The notes: generated from the letters alone by a model not told the origin. DNA of 64,000 nt from Streptomyces xylophagus (GCF_000716435.1 NZ_JNWO01000009.1:1-64000), one strand, 5' to 3'. Shown: positions 32,806-42,217, numbered from the stretch's first letter. Made by a program: numbers and translations.

Positions 32806-32850
32806 CGCCGACCGTCCTCACGGCTTGATAGACCGCATTAGGAATCGATG
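32806..32850 (+). repeat. 45-bp direct repeat flanking the padR/sigma pair, right copy
   Basis: Contains CCGTCCTCACGGCTTGATAG and ACCGCATTAGGAATCGATG; pairs with 31418-31462. Confidence 0.8.
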
Positions 32851-32924
32851 GCACGCGGTCAAAGTTCGGTGGCCTCGGACAGCCGGCAGAAGTGTGACGG
32901 CCGGGTGTGGGGTGTCCCGTTTCC

Positions 32925-32963
32925 ATGGATCTGGTCCATCTGCCCGAAGCAGGCCAGATCCAT
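32925..32963. repeat. 10-bp inverted repeat in gene-free DNA
   Basis: ATGGATCTGG (32925-32934) and CCAGATCCAT (32954-32963) with a 19-base spacer that contains a further short stem. The stretch 32739-33055 otherwise holds only the 45-bp repeat. Could be an operator or an insertion end. Confidence 0.6.
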
Positions 32964-33055
32964 TGAGTCGCGCAGTCATCGCCGGGACCTCCACGTACTC
33001 TCGCTCGCCGGGCCGAGGCAGGGGCGTCACACTCATATCCACGCCCGCTCGCCGC

Positions 33056-33388
33056 TCAACACACCGGCCGTGAAGGTCCCTCCAGACAGTGCCGCGGGGT
33101 GGTGGGGCCCGGGTCTTGCTCCTCGTTCTGGCCAGCGATCCATACGCCCATGATCAGTGCGCACAGCAGCAGTGCCAGTGCAGTACACGCCCGATTGATC
33201 ATCGGGAGACCATCCCACCACGAGCGCCACTCCGTCGCGTTCTGCGGCCGGTATGGCTCAACAGCCGCGCGATGCCCAGCCCTTCGGGCGTGTTCGAGCT
33301 GCGCTCGCGGCCGTTGGTCCCCTTCTCTGCCCCTGATCAGGGTGCCGCACGTTCGGCATCTCCACATGTCCCTGTGCGTCAGCCCCAC
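33056..33388 (-). CDS. Small zinc-knuckle membrane protein
   Basis: 110 residues. The N-terminus has CRTCG and downstream His residues (EHARRAGHRAAVEPY), like a C2H2 or Ctx2-type zinc knuckle, followed by a single membrane helix ACTALALLLCALIMGVWIAG (about 66-86) and a short tail. The GTG at 33388 has GGGGAG ten bases upstream; ATG 33367 is an alternative. Codon use is native. I do not recognise the family. Confidence 0.6.
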   Translation of the reverse strand: MGLTHRDMWRCRTCGTLIRGREGDQRPRAQLEHARRAGHRAAVEPYRPQNATEWRSWWDGLPMINRACTALALLLCALIMGVWIAGQNEEQDPGPTTPRHCLEGPSRPVC

Positions 33389-33514
33389 CTCTACGCGTCT
33401 CCCCTGCCGTGACCTTCGTTGAGGCGCCTATTCTCTCGCGGTCATGACCAGCGATCGTGCGCGCCAGAACACAATTCGAAGACCAGGTCACTTGAGACTC
33501 CCGGGCTCCCTGCT

Positions 33515-33538
33515 GTCCGTTGCCACTGAACCTTGACG
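33515..33538 (+). repeat. 24-bp inverted repeat downstream of PIN gene
   Basis: GTCCGTTGCCACTGAACCTT then GACG. The reverse complement, with one or two differences, is at 34569-34592, so the pair brackets the PIN gene. Confidence 0.75.
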
Positions 33539-33591
33539 GTCTGCCACCGAAGATTGACCGCCAGAGCTGGGGCGATGGAGTCCTGGCAGCC

Positions 33592-34563
33592 CTACGTGCG
33601 GGGGACGTCGGTCATCGCCGTGCCTGGCTTCCGGTACTTCTCCGGGAGGCTGACCACCCTCAGGCCCATCTGGTTCGCACGCAATCGCATACCAACGTCA
33701 TCGGTTAGGACTCGGGATCCCCTCTCCGGGTGAAGGTGGTCGACCTCGTCCCACACGAGACGAATTCTGGGAGCGTGCAAGATGTCCAAGTCAGCGGCGC
33801 AGCGCAGGATCGCGAGGTCGGCGTCAGTTCCTCGTTCGTCGGTGTCGCTCCAAACCTCCAGAGTGGCGTCTTCTCGAAGCCGGGTCGGGGTCCCTGGGTT
33901 GCAGCCCTTCAGGACATGATCGAGGTAGCGGATTGCGGTGGCGGCCCTCTTCGCAAGCTGACCTTGCCCGTACTTCTGCCGGTCCAGTTCGTCGATGACG
34001 GTCAGCGGGACAATGAGACGGCAGAGCCGCGTCTCCTCGCCCGGGGCCTTGAGGACCTCTCGCCAGTCAACGTCGCCGGGTTGGCTCCAGTGGTTGAGCA
34101 TGTTGGTGTCGTAGACCACGGGCAGGCCCGGACGACCTCCAAGCCGTTTCAGCCCGGCCAGCTCACTGTGGGCATCTTCCACGGCTACCAACTGCACGTC
34201 GATCTCGGTGAGAAGTGGCATCATCTCCGCCCTGGCGATGCGCTCCGAAGGCGCTCTGCTGGGAACTGAGTTGCCAGGTCCAGAACGATTGAGAGCCAGG
34301 AGATTCCAGTAAGCCGCGTTGTAGAGACCAGCGGCAAGGTCCGGCGAGACGAATGCCTCCCTATACCGATACAGAAGGAGGCCCACAGTTCGAAGGTACT
34401 CGGTGAAGCAGTCGTGGACGGTTGGAGCCTCTCGTGCAGCCCGCCACTGCCGCTCGGCGAAGTTAAGCAAGCCCTCAGCGAAATCGGTGGTCACTCCGGG
34501 TTTCAGCCGCATGTGTGCCATCTTCTCGTTTGTTCTGACGCAATCTACGGCGGCATGAACCAT
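33592..34563 (-). CDS. PIN-domain ribonuclease-like protein
   Basis: 323 residues. The N-terminal half is helical and unrecognised. The C-terminal PIN fold shows the expected acidic residues: VVYDTNMLNHW (Asp), LIVPLTVIDELDRQKY (Glu/Asp), ERGTDADLAILRCA (Asp) and RVLTDDVGMRLRANQMG (Asp), ending LRVVSLPEKYRK. PIN domains are metal-dependent RNases found in toxin-antitoxin and RNA-processing systems; here no antitoxin gene is adjacent, and the long N-terminal region argues against a simple VapC. ATG 34563 is used; a TTG at 34587 lies inside the flanking inverted repeat. Confidence 0.8.
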   Translation of the reverse strand: MVHAAVDCVRTNEKMAHMRLKPGVTTDFAEGLLNFAERQWRAAREAPTVHDCFTEYLRTVGLLLYRYREAFVSPDLAAGLYNAAYWNLLALNRSGPGNSVPSRAPSERIARAEMMPLLTEIDVQLVAVEDAHSELAGLKRLGGRPGLPVVYDTNMLNHWSQPGDVDWREVLKAPGEETRLCRLIVPLTVIDELDRQKYGQGQLAKRAATAIRYLDHVLKGCNPGTPTRLREDATLEVWSDTDERGTDADLAILRCAADLDILHAPRIRLVWDEVDHLHPERGSRVLTDDVGMRLRANQMGLRVVSLPEKYRKPGTAMTDVPRT

Positions 34564-34568
34564 GCGGT

Positions 34569-34592
34569 CGTCAAGGTTCAGCGGCAACGGAC
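34569..34592 (-). repeat. 24-bp inverted repeat upstream of PIN gene
   Basis: Reverse complement of the copy at 33515-33538 with one or two mismatches; it abuts the PIN gene start. Confidence 0.75.
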
Positions 34593-34671
34593 ACCTGCGT
34601 CTCGGTCGAGCTGATCGTCGCAGGTCGTAGGTTTGGGCTGGGACCAGATCATCTGAGACGAGACACGAGGG

Positions 34672-34745
34672 GGTGTGACGGGCCGCTATTAGGGCGGGTC
34701 ACACCTGGTCTGCCTAGGGGTTTGGGTGTGATGCGCCGTCACACC
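34672..34745. promoter_or_regulatory. Four GGTGTGA-type half-sites
   Basis: GGTGTGAC (34672-34679) with GTCACACC (34698-34705), and GGTGTGA (34725-34731) with TCACACC (34739-34745), give two inverted pairs sharing one half-site. They lie upstream of the PIN gene and next to the IS1380 transposase, and may be operators of the PIN promoter. Confidence 0.5.
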
Positions 34746-34931
34746 GTTACGGGTGTTAGCCTCGATCGTTCATGAGTCCTCGCTGGTTCGCTGACGGAGA
34801 TTCTGTGCTTGCGTGGTGCGGATTTTCGTGGGCTGGGGCAGGTTGGTGGCCCGACTGTCGCGTCGGGTGGGCGCCGGGTTCCACGGCTCCGGGATGTTGC
34901 TTTGGTTCGTCGGGACGGTCGGAGTCGCTGG

Positions 34932-36362
34932 TCAGCCGGGGTTCGGCAGGGCTGCGAGTCGCTGGATCGCGTGGGTGATTACATCCGTCCAGGGCCATCG
35001 AGCGGTGAAGCGGAGCCGGCGGCGACGGCTGGTGGTGACCAGTTGGGCGGCGACGGAGAACAGCCGTAGGCGAAGCCGTTTGGGCTCCCAGCGGCGGGTT
35101 TCTGCAGTCAGGGCGAGCATCGGCATCCAGGCGAGGAGGTCGAGTGCGATCTGGACGATCTCCAGCCAGATCCGGTTCTGGGCGGTGTCGTGCAGGGGCA
35201 GGTTGCGCAGTCCGGTGGCGCGGGCGTTTCGGATGCGGTCTTCGCAGCGGGCCCGGCGTCGGTGACGCAGCTCCAGGTCGGCGAGCTGGCCGCCTTTGGT
35301 GTTGGTCGCGAAACAGGTGAGTCGCAGTCCGTCGAGGTCGGTGAAGCGCAACTGGGCGCCGGGGTGCTGGCGTTCCTTGCGGACGACCAGCCGCATCCCT
35401 TTCGGCCAGGTGCTCAGGTCGGGCATGTCGGTGATCTCCGCGATCCAGGCGCCGGGCCGCTCGGTGGCGCCGGCGTCGTAGGCCGGTGTCCACGCTTTCT
35501 TCGGGATCTTCAGGACGGCTTGGTGGATGGTGTCGGTGATGGTCATTCCGACGGAATACGCCAGCCACCGGCCCCGGCGGGAGAGCCAGTTGATGAAGGC
35601 GTGGGTGCCGCCGGCGGAGTCGGTGCGGATCAGTGTCTGGCGGCCCCGCCGCAAGTGTTTCGGCAGTTGGGCCAGAGCGAGCTGGGCGGTTTCGATGTGG
35701 TCGGCGGCGGTGTTGGAGCCCGCGTTGCCGGGTCGCAGCAGCGCGGCCACCGGTTCTCCGGAACCGGCCTCGCCGTGGTCGACGAACGCGACGAGCGGGT
35801 GATGGCCGAAGGTCTTCTTCCAGGTCGCGGTGGCATCCTGCTTCTCGGAGTGCGCCAGGACCAGCACGCCGTCGATGTCCACGACCACGTTGCCATCGGC
35901 GGCCGGACCGTCCGCACCGGCCAACTCCCAGACCCGGGTGCGTACTTCGGCCCGCGCCGACCGGATCGTGGTGAGAGCCTTCGGGCCGGCTGCAGCGAGA
36001 GCGTCGATGAGACGGGAGACCGTCGGATCGGAGGCCACGGGGCCGAACATGTCGGGCTCGGCCCGCAGCATGCCGACGTCGGCCAGGCAGTCCCCGCCGA
36101 GCGCGACGGCCAGGGCGACATCCAGCAGGATCTTCCCCGGATCGTGCACTGCCCGCGGCTTGCGCCACGGCGCCAGCGCAGCCGATATCGCGGTGTCCAG
36201 CCCGGACTTGCGGACCGTCTCGACCAGCAGTACCGCCCCGGCCTGCGAGACCACCCCACGGTCGCCGGCCTCGACACGAACATGCGGATACGACCCGCTA
36301 CGCTTCTTCACCTGGAGAGTGCTTCTTTCCTTGCAGCTGACAGGACCCTCGACAAGTCCCAT
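34932..36362 (-). CDS. IS1380-family transposase
   Basis: 476 residues of a DDE transposase: VVDIDGVLVLAHSEKQDATA (first Asp), LIRTDSAGGTHAFINWLSRR (second Asp), then ERPGAWIAEITDM and GLRLTCFATNTKGGQLADLE, and late RIWLEIVQIALDLLAWM typical of IS1380. It appears full length and intact, so the IS may be active. I could not define clean terminal inverted repeats; ends probably lie near 34760 and 36410. It separates the PIN gene from the hypothetical gene at 36431. Confidence 0.92.
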   Translation of the reverse strand: MGLVEGPVSCKERSTLQVKKRSGSYPHVRVEAGDRGVVSQAGAVLLVETVRKSGLDTAISAALAPWRKPRAVHDPGKILLDVALAVALGGDCLADVGMLRAEPDMFGPVASDPTVSRLIDALAAAGPKALTTIRSARAEVRTRVWELAGADGPAADGNVVVDIDGVLVLAHSEKQDATATWKKTFGHHPLVAFVDHGEAGSGEPVAALLRPGNAGSNTAADHIETAQLALAQLPKHLRRGRQTLIRTDSAGGTHAFINWLSRRGRWLAYSVGMTITDTIHQAVLKIPKKAWTPAYDAGATERPGAWIAEITDMPDLSTWPKGMRLVVRKERQHPGAQLRFTDLDGLRLTCFATNTKGGQLADLELRHRRRARCEDRIRNARATGLRNLPLHDTAQNRIWLEIVQIALDLLAWMPMLALTAETRRWEPKRLRLRLFSVAAQLVTTSRRRRLRFTARWPWTDVITHAIQRLAALPNPG

Positions 36363-36430
36363 CGTTGCAGGTCAGTCGCACTCTCCATCTATTTGATCAA
36401 GGGTCGGGCGACCTCGGTCCCGGCAGCGTG

Positions 36431-36883
36431 TCACTCGGTGAGGCGTCTGGGCTCCGGCGACCAGGACGGCGGCAACGGGATCTCCTCGTCGTGGTCGATC
36501 AGCAGCGGGAAGCGGTCGTGCCACCACCTGCCCTGCGTCGACAACCGGCCGGTCTGAGGGCTCTGCGGTTTGATCAGCCCTGTCGCCGCGAGATACCGGG
36601 CATCCCACCTCTCGATCACGGGCTGACACAGCGCCCGCAGGGTGGGAGTGAGCAGAGGCAATGCCTCGTCCAGCCAATCACGGCAGCTGAGATCGCTGTA
36701 GTACTCCCAGATCCATGTCGTATCGAAACCTGCCTCAACGCCGACGACGAAATCCTGCCAGGACCTCATCTGACGGAAGAAAGTCGGGGAGGAACCGAAC
36801 GAGCCTGCAAGCAGCCGTTGGGCACGATCGGCGGACGCATAGTCCTCGGCCCTGAGTAGAGAGACGTCCACATTGCGCAGCAT
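36431..36883 (-). CDS. Hypothetical protein
   Basis: 150 residues from ATG 36883: MLRNVDVSLLRAEDYASADR, then SSPTFFRQMRSWQDFVVGVE, WIWEYYSDLSCRDWLDEALP and TLRALCQPVIERWDARYLAA. Mixed helical protein with native codon usage; the tail (EEIPLPPSWSPEPRRLTE) looks complete. I do not recognise a family. It lies between the IS1380 transposase and the decayed integrase, on the same strand. Confidence 0.55.
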   Translation of the reverse strand: MLRNVDVSLLRAEDYASADRAQRLLAGSFGSSPTFFRQMRSWQDFVVGVEAGFDTTWIWEYYSDLSCRDWLDEALPLLTPTLRALCQPVIERWDARYLAATGLIKPQSPQTGRLSTQGRWWHDRFPLLIDHDEEIPLPPSWSPEPRRLTE

Positions 36884-37086
36884 TGCAGACGCATCCCCCC
36901 GCGTCACGGCGTCTTGCCTTGTCCACCATCGGCCGACTCCGCACCCACCAGGCGCAGAGTAAGAAACGACCGCCACCGAAAAGCAGAAGCACATCTTGCC
37001 TGGTGAGCGGCAGACGCCAGCCCTTCAACTACAAGCCTCCTGCCCCCTCGTGAAAGCCCGAGGTTAGGCCACTGTGACGGCGCCCC

Positions 37087-38548
37087 TCAGGCCACGTCGC
37101 CCTCTTCTTCCAGAGCCTTTGTAATCTTCTCGTTGGCGGCTTCCTCGTGTCCGTCGATGCATCCGTGGTATCGGCGGTGGATCACCTCCGGGGAGTTGCC
37201 GACGCGCCGGGCTATTTCAGCGATCGGGACTCCCGCGTTGAGCCACCGCGTGATGCACGCGTGCCTCAGGTCGTACGGCCGTCCGGCCAACGGTGAATCG
37301 ACGCGCTCCGGCGGGAGAGCAAACACCCGCGCTTCCTCCCACACGCGCCAGTACGTGGACGAACCGACGACTCCCCCGCGCTCGTTGCCGAACACCCGCC
37401 CTTCCTTGGCGGTCCCGAACTCCTTCAGGTGGGCCCGCAGGATGGCGACCAGGACGGGCGGGATGGGGACCGGGCGGTCCGTGTCCGCCTCGCGCGCCTT
37501 CAGGCCCCGGCGGTCGTGCCGCTCCCCCGAATCGGTCCACTGCTTGCCGGAGACGGGACGCGTCTCCCGAAGCGTCAGCGTGCCCCAACCCGCGTCCGGC
37601 AGGTGGCAATCGGAGAGCCTCAGCCCGACCGCCTCAGCGGGCCTTAGGCCCGCCGTAGTACAGGACCGCGTAGAAGGCCGCCAGGCGCCGCCCACGGTTG
37701 CGGTCCCACGAACCGACGTAGGAGACCGCAGTGAGCAACTGGCGCCCCTGTATGGCGTTCACGAGGACGCGTCGGTCCACCACGGCGCCGGAACCCACGC
37801 GCTTCTTGTGGGCTCCCTGGAGAGGGTTCTCCGGGAGCTCTTTCGCGGCCACCGCGTGTTCGAGGGCCGTGTTCAGAACCCGGCGCCGCCGCTTGTGCGT
37901 CTCCCCCGCCGCCGGGGTGCCATCCAGTCGATAGCTGAGGCGATATAGCACGTCCTCGAACACCACAGGGTCGACCAGGTCGACAACCGGACGGTCCTCC
38001 TTCATCAGCCACTCGTACGCGGCCTTCAGTTCGGCCGGCGGCTCCTGTCCCGCGTTCGCGGGGACGATCGCCCACCGGAACGCCAGGCGCAGGGACTTGT
38101 CCTCAGGGGTGTTCTCGCCTCGCTTCACCATGGCGAGCGACACGGCCGCGAGACCGTCCGCTATGCCCTCACGGGTCTTGGCGGCGCTCATGCGCCACCG
38201 CCCGGCGATGTACTTCCGGCAGAACTCGAACCACCGCAACGACGGCTTGGCCTCAGTCGCCGTTGCCGCCGCTTCAGCCGCGCGGACTTCGGACTCTGGC
38301 TGTCCGCTTGCGATCTCGAACGCTTCGCCCCGGCGCATGGCCTGCCGCAACTCCGAGCGCCGGTTTTCGGCGAGTGCCGACGTGGCGAACGTCGCGCTGC
38401 TCACCTTCCCGCCTACGACCCAACGGAGTTGATACGGGAGTGCCTTGCGGTCGACCTTCGTGACCTTCCACAGCCGGACGTCGAGGGAGTAGCCCGGCCT
38501 TGCCTCCCCGTGCGAGCGGAGAGGCAAGGCGTCATCGGTCGTGCTCAC
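37087..38548 (-). pseudogene. Tyrosine recombinase, frameshifted (int of second element)
   Basis: The N-terminal and middle parts run from GTG 38548 (overlapping the xis stop) to about 37650 (RLAAFYAVLYYGG), and the catalytic C-terminus continues in another frame to 37087 (LRPAEAVGLRLSD; YDLRHACITRWLNAGVPIAE; VGNSPEVIHRRYHGC). A single extra base near 37645-37650, right at the first catalytic Arg, breaks the gene. It is a different subfamily from the integrase at 1807, with lower similarity and GNS in place of GHS. Either a sequencing indel or true decay; the broken Rep upstream favours decay. Confidence 0.8.
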
Positions 38549-38739
38549 GCGGCGTCCTCCCGCTCGGCAAGCCACCGCTCGTATTCGGATCGGCGGATGC
38601 GTACGTCACCGTTCGGCAGCTTGATCGAACGAGGGGCCTTCCCGAGTTGGCGCCACCGGTAGAACGTCGACGGAGCCACCTTCAGATCGGTGATGACCTC
38701 CGCGACGGTCAACTTCTCGTCCAGCGCGCGGGCGCTCAT
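38545..38739 (-). CDS. xis: Excisionase / helix-turn-helix protein (second element)
   Basis: 64 residues, intact: LTVAEVITDLKVAPSTFYRW, then LPNGDVRIRRSEYERWLAE. Same fold and position as the xis at 3192, overlapping the following integrase by 4 bases and the preceding RepA-like gene by 4 bases. Its intact frame amid decayed neighbours may reflect chance or a remaining regulatory role. Confidence 0.88.
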   Translation of the reverse strand: MSARALDEKLTVAEVITDLKVAPSTFYRWRQLGKAPRSIKLPNGDVRIRRSEYERWLAEREDAA

Positions 38740-39737
38740 ACCGCCGTCCCTTCGGCTTCGGTCGACCCGGACAGTCCGGACAGCTCCAATTCCGACTGTC
38801 CGGGTTGTTCGTGCTGGTCAGAGGGGGCAACCGGACAGCCGGACAGTGCGGACACCTCTTGGGCGCCCTGTGTCCGGGTCTCTGTGTCCGGGAAGTACCG
38901 GCCGCCGGCGTCCTTGGTGAGCTGTCCCGCTTCGGCCATGCGCGAGCACGTCCGGCGGATCGTGTCCATGTCGACGTGCGGCAGCTCGCCCGCCATGTCC
39001 TTGGGCTTGGCACCGGGGTGGGCGCGGACGTAGCGGAGGATGGCGGCGCGCGTGTCGCCGACGGTGTGGTCGGTGGCGGGGCCGTCCAGCAAGTGCCAGG
39101 CTCCGGAGGCGGGTTGGAAGGTGAGCGCGTACTCGGCTTCGTCCACGTCGCGGCCGGTGACGTGCAAGATGCCGTCTGCCTGCCCGCGGGCACGCTTCAG
39201 TACGAGCGTGGCGTCAGCGGCGCCCGCGATGCCGTTGGTCCCGGAGACCTCGGTCAGGAAGTCGTCCGAGCCTGCCTTGAGGACGTGGTGGACCAGGACG
39301 ACGGCGATGCCGTAGTGATCCGCGAGCCGCTTCGCGTAGCCGACGGAGACGTAATCCGCGTCGTACGCGGACACCCCTTGCGGGGCCCGTCCACGCATCT
39401 TGGCGAACACGTCGATGACGACCAGGCGCGCGTCCGGGTTGCGGTCCAACCACTGCACGATGACCTCGGTCCCGCCCGCGGGGAAGGGCGGGCACTCGGT
39501 CACGAGAGTGAGCCCCGCGGGCGCCAGCTACCCTCCCAGCAGCTTGCCAATACACGTCTGGAGACGGCGCGGAGTGTCTTCCAGCGCGAAGTAGAGGACC
39601 GGTCCGCCGTCGACGGGCACGGAGTCAAACGCCTTGCCCCCGGCGATGACACGACGGGCGTGAGCACCACCCTCCCACTCGAGAAGGCGCGTGAGCTCAT
39701 GGCCAAGTTGGTGCGCGAAACACCCTGGCTTCAACAT
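38736..39737 (-). pseudogene. RepA-like AAA/RecA-type ATPase, interrupted
   Basis: The C-terminal two-thirds are well preserved: VPVDGGPVLYFALEDTPRRL, VVIDVFAKMRGR (Walker B type), GIAVVLVHHVLKAG, SGTNGIAGAADATLVLKRAR, then a winged-helix region. Two lesions are visible: an in-frame TAG at 39528-39530, and loss of the N-terminal part with the P-loop upstream of about 39700. Proteins of this type are replicative helicases/primases of AICEs that use RepA instead of a HUH Rep. The C-terminus contains repeated SGLSG/SALSG-like low complexity. Confidence 0.8.
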
Positions 39738-39884
39738 GCACTGGCTATACAGCGGGTCGACCAGCTGATGTCAGAAGGAACAGATCCAGACGGCTGGTGA
39801 CATCTGATCTGTGACAGATGATCGCAGCTGATTGACAAATGATCTTGATCGATTCAAAAGACCGCCTGGTCATAGACAGACGCC

Positions 39885-40442
39885 ATGCCTGAAGGACCCC
39901 CTGCCCTCCCCGCCGCACTGCGCCGCCAAGTCCTCGTCGAAGCTGGCCACCGCTGCGCTGCCCCCACATGCCGCCAGGACCCCGTCGATATCGAGCACGT
40001 CGTCGACTGGGCGAAGGTGAAGAAGCACGAGTTTCGAGAACCTCATTGCTCTGTGCCCGACATGCCACCGACGCAAAGGGGACGGGCCGATCAGATCGAC
40101 CGCAAGGCGTTGCGCCAGTACAAGGCGAACCTCGCTGCCCTCAATAGCCGCTACAGCGGTCTCGAGCGGCGCCCGGTCGAGCTCTACGCAAACTCTTTCC
40201 GCACTGGGAAGGCCGCCCCGGCCAACCCTCCCGTCGTCCCGCTCAGCACCGACTCGTGGCTGCACCTGATGTACCTCGTACAGGACGGCTACCTGGCGCA
40301 GGTGCCGTGGCGCGGCGCAACTATCCAGCTCGGCCCAATCCCTGCTCTGGAGGCCTACCAGCTCACCCCTGCCGGCGCAGAGTTTGTCCAGCGGCGGACT
40401 GCGGCGCAACCGCTGGATCCGCCGATCGAAGACGAGGCGTAA
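39885..40442 (+). CDS. HNH endonuclease-like protein with two compensating shifts
   Basis: 185 residues as read. AGHRCAAPTCRQDPVDIEHV gives the first Cys pair and the HNH His. The expected continuation ENLIALCPTCHRRKGDGP is present but in the next frame, entered near 40031-40038 and left near 40089-40097; between them the annotated frame reads nonsense (PHCSVPDMPPTQRG). So the second zinc ligand pair is lost unless the indels are sequencing errors. The C-terminal 100 residues (DRKALRQYKANLAALNSRYS; DSWLHLMYLVQDGYLAQVPW) form a second domain of unknown function. ATG 39885. Confidence 0.65.
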   Translation: MPEGPPALPAALRRQVLVEAGHRCAAPTCRQDPVDIEHVVDWAKVKKHEFREPHCSVPDMPPTQRGRADQIDRKALRQYKANLAALNSRYSGLERRPVELYANSFRTGKAAPANPPVVPLSTDSWLHLMYLVQDGYLAQVPWRGATIQLGPIPALEAYQLTPAGAEFVQRRTAAQPLDPPIEDEA

Positions 40443-40519
40443 CACGCGTCACCTGTCACCTAAGCCGCCCGCTGTCAAGATCGGCTGTCACTAGTGTCCC
40501 AGCTGTCGAACTGTCCGAC

Positions 40520-40630
40520 TAAGGCCCTCACCTGCACAAACAGACCGGACAGCTCCAAGTCCCGCTGTCCTGGCTGTCCGGTTACAGAAAGGCTGCAGCA
40601 CTGGGGGGTTGCAATCTGTCGGCGCCTGTA
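40520..40630 (+). repeat. 110-bp direct repeat, left copy
   Basis: CACCTGCACAAACAGACCGG...GCTGTCCGGTTACAG...GGCTGCAGCACTGG aligns with 42218-42330, bracketing the membrane-protein gene at 40758 and an IS5 fragment. 40443-40757 has no gene I can support. Confidence 0.6.
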
Positions 40631-40757
40631 TGCTTCCTGCCTCGCAACCACGGGCACGACGTGCGGGTGGCCGAATTTTTGGTGGCGTTACAAACGCTTT
40701 CCAAAATACTCAGTAAACAGCCAAGCTATCCCTCGATGGGGAAAATGTGAGGGCGCT

Positions 40758-41891
40758 ATGAATCTACACGAATGGCCCCACCTGGCGGCCGGGGTTGTTT
40801 TGCTTTGCGTCGTCACTCCCATATATTTATACTTTTGCATGTATGTCTTGAGGAAGCTTGTCACGATCACGAAGCCTTGGAGGTCACCCAAGCTACTCCC
40901 GTTTTTGCCAATTCCTATGCCCAGAAAGCGCAAGCATGTCAGTAGAATAACAAGAAGAGCGATAGCTACCGCTCGCGTTTTAGGGGAACCCCCGTCTAGA
41001 GGCGTGGCAGATTACATAGCAGCATACGCCAAGGTCAATGCGGCCAATTCCTGGTTCAGAAGAAATACGCGCCTTCTGCTTGCATTTCAGGCCCTCTGCG
41101 CCGTCCTCACGTTCGCCACCGCAGCTTATTCTTTGCCTACCGAAGATAAAGCCATGACGATAGCGGGGATTTGGATATCTTTCACAGTAATCGTTATTGC
41201 TTTTCGTAGGACGATGTCTCATTTGGTGCAGGTAGTAGCCGACCTGGGCGCCATTCGTCAAATTTTCATCGCCTTGAACGAATGTTATTCTTCCCTCAAG
41301 GGAGAGGGTGGAGTTCTAGCCATAGATGATCGAGTTCGGCGAATATGTGGGGAGTTGGCGGATTTCTCCCAGGAGAAATGGGCTGTTGCTGACCCGGAAC
41401 GCTTCGAACTTGTAGCTCGCCATGTCGGCGCGGTGCAAAAGGAGCTTAGGGCGGTAGCGGCAGAACTTCTTCGCGGGAGTCCTGGTGCCATGCCGAAGTT
41501 TGTGCGCCTCCAGTTCGTCCTGTTGGACCGTCTAATCGATGAGAGGTGGATGGCGCTGCTCGATGTTTTCGAGGAACCGGCTTCAGAGCTAATCTCATCA
41601 CCTGAAGTCCGAGAGAATCGGCGTGACACGTGGATCATTATTGCGGGAGCGACTGTGGCCGCCATCGGGATTGGTGCAGCTGCGACTCTGGGCGTACCAA
41701 CAGCGGCAGCTGTACCAGCCGCCTTGGTGTTCCTGTTGGGTCCCGCGACGCTATGGGGAAGTAAGCGGCTAAATCTTACCCCTGGGGCCTTTATCGGTAC
41801 GCTCAGAGGCGCGGTGACAAACCAGCAGCAGGGAGAGGTTCCGAAACAGAATACTTCTGAAGCTACCAATGGTTCAAGCGATGCGCCTTAA
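40758..41891 (+). CDS. Multi-pass membrane protein of unknown function
   Basis: 377 residues from ATG 40758, preceded by GTGAGGG. Membrane helices lie at about 9-31 (AAGVVLLCVVTPIYLYFCMY), 105-125 (LLLAFQALCAVLTFATAAYS), 132-150 (TIAGIWISFTVIVIAF) and 300-345 (WIIIAGATVAAIGIGAAATL; PAALVFLLGPATLWG). A cytoplasmic helical region lies between. Codon use is poorer in GC than its surroundings, suggesting recent transfer. The flanking 110-bp repeats mark it as an inserted cassette. No family recognised; size and topology resemble membrane effectors of some defence systems, but that is speculation. Confidence 0.7.
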   Translation: MNLHEWPHLAAGVVLLCVVTPIYLYFCMYVLRKLVTITKPWRSPKLLPFLPIPMPRKRKHVSRITRRAIATARVLGEPPSRGVADYIAAYAKVNAANSWFRRNTRLLLAFQALCAVLTFATAAYSLPTEDKAMTIAGIWISFTVIVIAFRRTMSHLVQVVADLGAIRQIFIALNECYSSLKGEGGVLAIDDRVRRICGELADFSQEKWAVADPERFELVARHVGAVQKELRAVAAELLRGSPGAMPKFVRLQFVLLDRLIDERWMALLDVFEEPASELISSPEVRENRRDTWIIIAGATVAAIGIGAAATLGVPTAAAVPAALVFLLGPATLWGSKRLNLTPGAFIGTLRGAVTNQQQGEVPKQNTSEATNGSSDAP

Positions 41892-42197
41892 CTCAAGCCA
41901 ACCGGCGGGTAGGCACCTCCTGGCGCACCGTATAGGGCACATCATGCCCGAGCCGAACCCCAACTCCTGCGGCAGGCACTCCCACTGAATCCCTGTGTGC
42001 AGCACGTACAAGATCCCGCACAGCACTTCCCGGTCCAGCAACGGCTTGCGGCCTGAGTACCGGAACCTGCGCTCACGCTGCGGAAGCAGCGGCTCCAGGC
42101 GGTCCCACAGCTCATCCGACACGATCCACGGCGACGTCCCCACACCAGACCGAACGCTCAACTCCCGCACCAGCCACGGCAGCCAGGACCGATCCAC
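41874..42197 (-). pseudogene. IS5-family transposase, N-terminal fragment
   Basis: Encodes the typical IS5 N-terminus: WIVSDELWDRLEPLLPQRER, then GRKPLLDREVLCGILYVLHT and GIQWECLPQELGFGSGM, after which similarity stops. The DDE catalytic region is missing. Its end overlaps the last bases of the membrane-protein gene on the other strand. Confidence 0.85.
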
Positions 42198-42217
42198 CTC
42201 TTTGTGTTAGCCGTTGT

